Source: Plantactinospora soyae
Lineage (GTDB): Bacteria; Actinomycetota; Actinomycetes; Mycobacteriales; Micromonosporaceae
Assembly (NCBI RefSeq): GCF_014874095.1
Contig: NZ_JADBEB010000001.1
Span: 9,114,001-9,178,000 of the forward strand
DNA: 64,000 bases
Direction: 5' to 3'
Below are positions 62,218 through 64,000 of this stretch, one piece after another. The notes beneath the pieces were generated by a model. It did no database searches, was not told the origin of the DNA, and saw only the letters and a list, made by a program, of their open reading frames with translations. The translations under genes and the position numbers were made by a program. Position 1 is the first letter of the stretch, and each line of letters begins with the position of its first letter.

Positions 62218-64000
62218 TCAGCCCTTCACCAACCGGTACGCCCGGATGATCGTCTGGTCCGTGGTGTTGCCGGCGCTGTCGGTCGCCCTGGCCCGCAGCG
62301 AGACGTACCCGCCGGACGCCGGATGGCGCAGGGTGAGCGTGCCGCCGTCGCCGGAGCGCCCCAGCTCCGCCCGCTGCCAGGTCTGCCCATCGTCGTACGA
62401 CACGTCGACGCCGAGCGTCCGGACCGTACCGGCCGCTGAGCCGGGCTGCCGGAACACCGTCACCGGAAACCGGACCGTCGCCCCGGCGGGTGCCCCGTTG
62501 ACCTCGTCCAGCCGTGGCTCGAACCGCACCACCGACACCGGCAGTGGGGTGTTGGCAGCACCGTTGCCACGGGACCGGAAGGTCCATTCGACGGAGGTCC
62601 GGGTGGCCAGGGTGGCTGGTGCGGCCCGCTGGGCCTCGTACCGGAGCCGGTAGCCCGCCTCGGCGGTCGGGACCTCGAAGCTGCTCTCCCAACCGTCCGC
62701 CGTGCCGATCAGTGCCCCGTTCCGGTGCAGCGTGCTGGTGTAGTCCGCGTTCTGGCCGAGCCCGAACCGGTCCACCGCGTCCGAGTAGAGCGACAGGAAG
62801 GTGTGGATGGTGTCACCGACCCGGGCCACCTCCTTCGGTTCGCCGTCGGGGATGTCGAGGCCGAAGAAGGCCGGGCCGAGCACTCCCCGGTTCCAGCTCT
62901 CCCGGTAGGTGACGCCCGCCCGGTAGCGACTCACCCCCCACAGTGAAGTCAACATGTCTCCCTGGTCCGCGCTGTACTCGAGGAAATCGTTCTGCCAGGT
63001 CAGTCCGGTGTCGGCGGAGTAGTACTCGGTCCGGGTGGTGGGCGGCGCGAAGCCGATGTCGGTGAGGAATCCGCCGCCGGGCAGATCGTCGGCCGCCGCG
63101 ATCGCGGCGAACCGGCCACGCATCCCCGGCGTGGAGCTGGCGTACGAGTGCCGCACGGCGGCCAGGTCCTCGGGGCGTACGTTCCGGATGAACCCGGTGG
63201 GCAGCCGTCCCCGCTCGTACCAGGCCAGGCGGTAGCCGTACGGGCTGTCCGACATCCCGTCGACGCCGCCCCGGGCCCACTGGCTGCCGATCTTTGCCCA
63301 GACGCCGTCCCGCAGGTCAGCCGGGCCGAGCTGCGCGCTGTAGGTCCGGTCGAACGACTCGCCGAAAGTCAGCGTGGCGGCGCCGAGTTTGTCGTCGGTC
63401 GGGATGGTCGAGATCAGCTCGGCCAGGATCTGGCCGGCCGTCGGATCGGGCACTGTCACCTGGAGCGGTCTGCCCAGCCGGGCATCCAGGTTGACGGTCT
63501 GGTTCCCGGTCAGTTCCAGCCGGGGCCACACCAGGTGGGTCAGATCGCCGTCCGGACCGTAGATCCAGGTGTAGACCAGGTAGCTGCCCCGGGGCAGCCG
63601 CATCCGGCCGTTGGCGGGTACCGGAATCTCGGTCGTCTCGCCGTCGATCCGAAGCACCCCCGGCTGGACGTCGGTGGCCGGCGCGCCGTCCCGGCCGGTG
63701 TGTACCAGCGTCAGGTCGTAGCTCTCGATCTCCCGGCCGACCGAAACCGGGGTGTTCACCACCAGGTCTCCCGCGCTCGCCAGCAGATATCCGGCATAGT
63801 TGCCGTCCTGGGTACCCGGCCGGACGTCCGCGGTCACCGTGGTCTGCGCGGTCCCACCGGCCGGTACGGTGAGCCGGCTGGCGCCCAGGGTGAACATCCC
63901 CGCCGGGGCCGGCGTACCGGCCGGTCCGTCGGCCTGCACCGCCAACGCCAGCTGCACCGGCTGGCTGCCGCCGTTGTGGTAGGTGACGGTCCTGACGACC
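62218..64000 (-). CDS. C-terminal part of a large secreted protein, probably S8 protease-associated (partial)
   Basis: The frame is open from the right edge of the window; the N-terminus, and any catalytic domain, lie outside. The visible 594 residues are beta-rich, exported-type repeats: an Ig/Fn3-like or CARDB-like region at the start (SRLTVPAGGTAQTTVTADV, GSYLVYTWIYGPDGDL), a central domain and a final VSYDDGQTWQRAEL domain with SLRARATDSAGNTTDQT. This matches the C-terminal extension of subtilisin-like (S8) secreted proteases of Micromonosporaceae, but that label is by resemblance only. A very strong terminator follows the stop. Confidence 0.6.
   Translation of the reverse strand, partial: VVRTVTYHNGGSQPVQLALAVQADGPAGTPAPAGMFTLGASRLTVPAGGTAQTTVTADVRPGTQDGNYAGYLLASAGDLVVNTPVSVGREIESYDLTLVHTGRDGAPATDVQPGVLRIDGETTEIPVPANGRMRLPRGSYLVYTWIYGPDGDLTHLVWPRLELTGNQTVNLDARLGRPLQVTVPDPTAGQILAELISTIPTDDKLGAATLTFGESFDRTYSAQLGPADLRDGVWAKIGSQWARGGVDGMSDSPYGYRLAWYERGRLPTGFIRNVRPEDLAAVRHSYASSTPGMRGRFAAIAAADDLPGGGFLTDIGFAPPTTRTEYYSADTGLTWQNDFLEYSADQGDMLTSLWGVSRYRAGVTYRESWNRGVLGPAFFGLDIPDGEPKEVARVGDTIHTFLSLYSDAVDRFGLGQNADYTSTLHRNGALIGTADGWESSFEVPTAEAGYRLRYEAQRAAPATLATRTSVEWTFRSRGNGAANTPLPVSVVRFEPRLDEVNGAPAGATVRFPVTVFRQPGSAAGTVRTLGVDVSYDDGQTWQRAELGRSGDGGTLTLRHPASGGYVSLRARATDSAGNTTDQTIIRAYRLVKG

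Overview
The window is GC-rich, densely packed actinobacterial DNA. Very high third-position GC, a DUF397/Scr1-type regulator pair, an imuA'-imuB-dnaE2 SOS cassette, DUF3040, and a GC-rich GGGCCC-containing palindromic repeat cluster all point to the family Micromonosporaceae (a Micromonospora, Salinispora or Plantactinospora relative). No rRNA, tRNA or CRISPR array was found. The first and last genes run off the window.

Layout. 1-8.6 kb: the end of a ricin-lectin secreted protein, leuS with an upstream leucine-leader attenuator, and a moxR-DUF58-transglutaminase operon. 8.8-11.8 kb: DUF3040, DNA polymerase IV and an aldo/keto reductase. 11.7-14.6 kb: a four-gene minus-strand operon of two WXG100/ESX-like helical proteins, a lipoprotein and a RidA-like protein. 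14.7-24.4 kb: an accessory island. It holds a degraded BREX-2 methyltransferase gene (pglX), two membrane-protein genes sharing a short motif across their junction, a three-gene operon with a CHAT (caspase-like) protease, a DUF397/Scr1 pair and small orphan genes. 24.4-29 kb: a tandemly duplicated LtrA protein, a phosphodiesterase and a methyltransferase. 29-35.9 kb: the SOS mutasome (dnaE2, imuB, imuA', HEPN protein) with two LexA-box candidates. 35.9-41.9 kb: a secreted ricin/beta-helix protein, an EamA exporter, a PAP2 phosphatase, and a LysR regulator divergent from a cysteine-dioxygenase-like gene.

42-62 kb is a conserved core with carotenoid genes. A translationally coupled run (CrtA-like oxygenase, GNAT, CruF-like hydratase, GT2, CrtI) could make a modified, possibly glycosylated carotenoid. 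A split lycopene cyclase lies 7 kb downstream. No phytoene synthase is present, so the pathway must be completed elsewhere. The block metF, prenyl synthase, mannosyltransferase, Rv2175c homologue, PASTA kinase and DAHP synthase recalls the M. tuberculosis Rv2172c-Rv2178c neighbourhood. The carotenoid cyclase genes, nfo, an M15 peptidase and a threonine aldolase are interleaved with it.

The most interesting parts are: (1) the 17.5-21.8 kb pair of operons, a candidate CHAT-protease system with membrane partners; (2) the pglX relic beside it; (3) the leuS attenuator; (4) the two LexA boxes of the mutasome operon; (5) the many short tandem duplications (12-33 bp units), several of which sit exactly on stop/start junctions.
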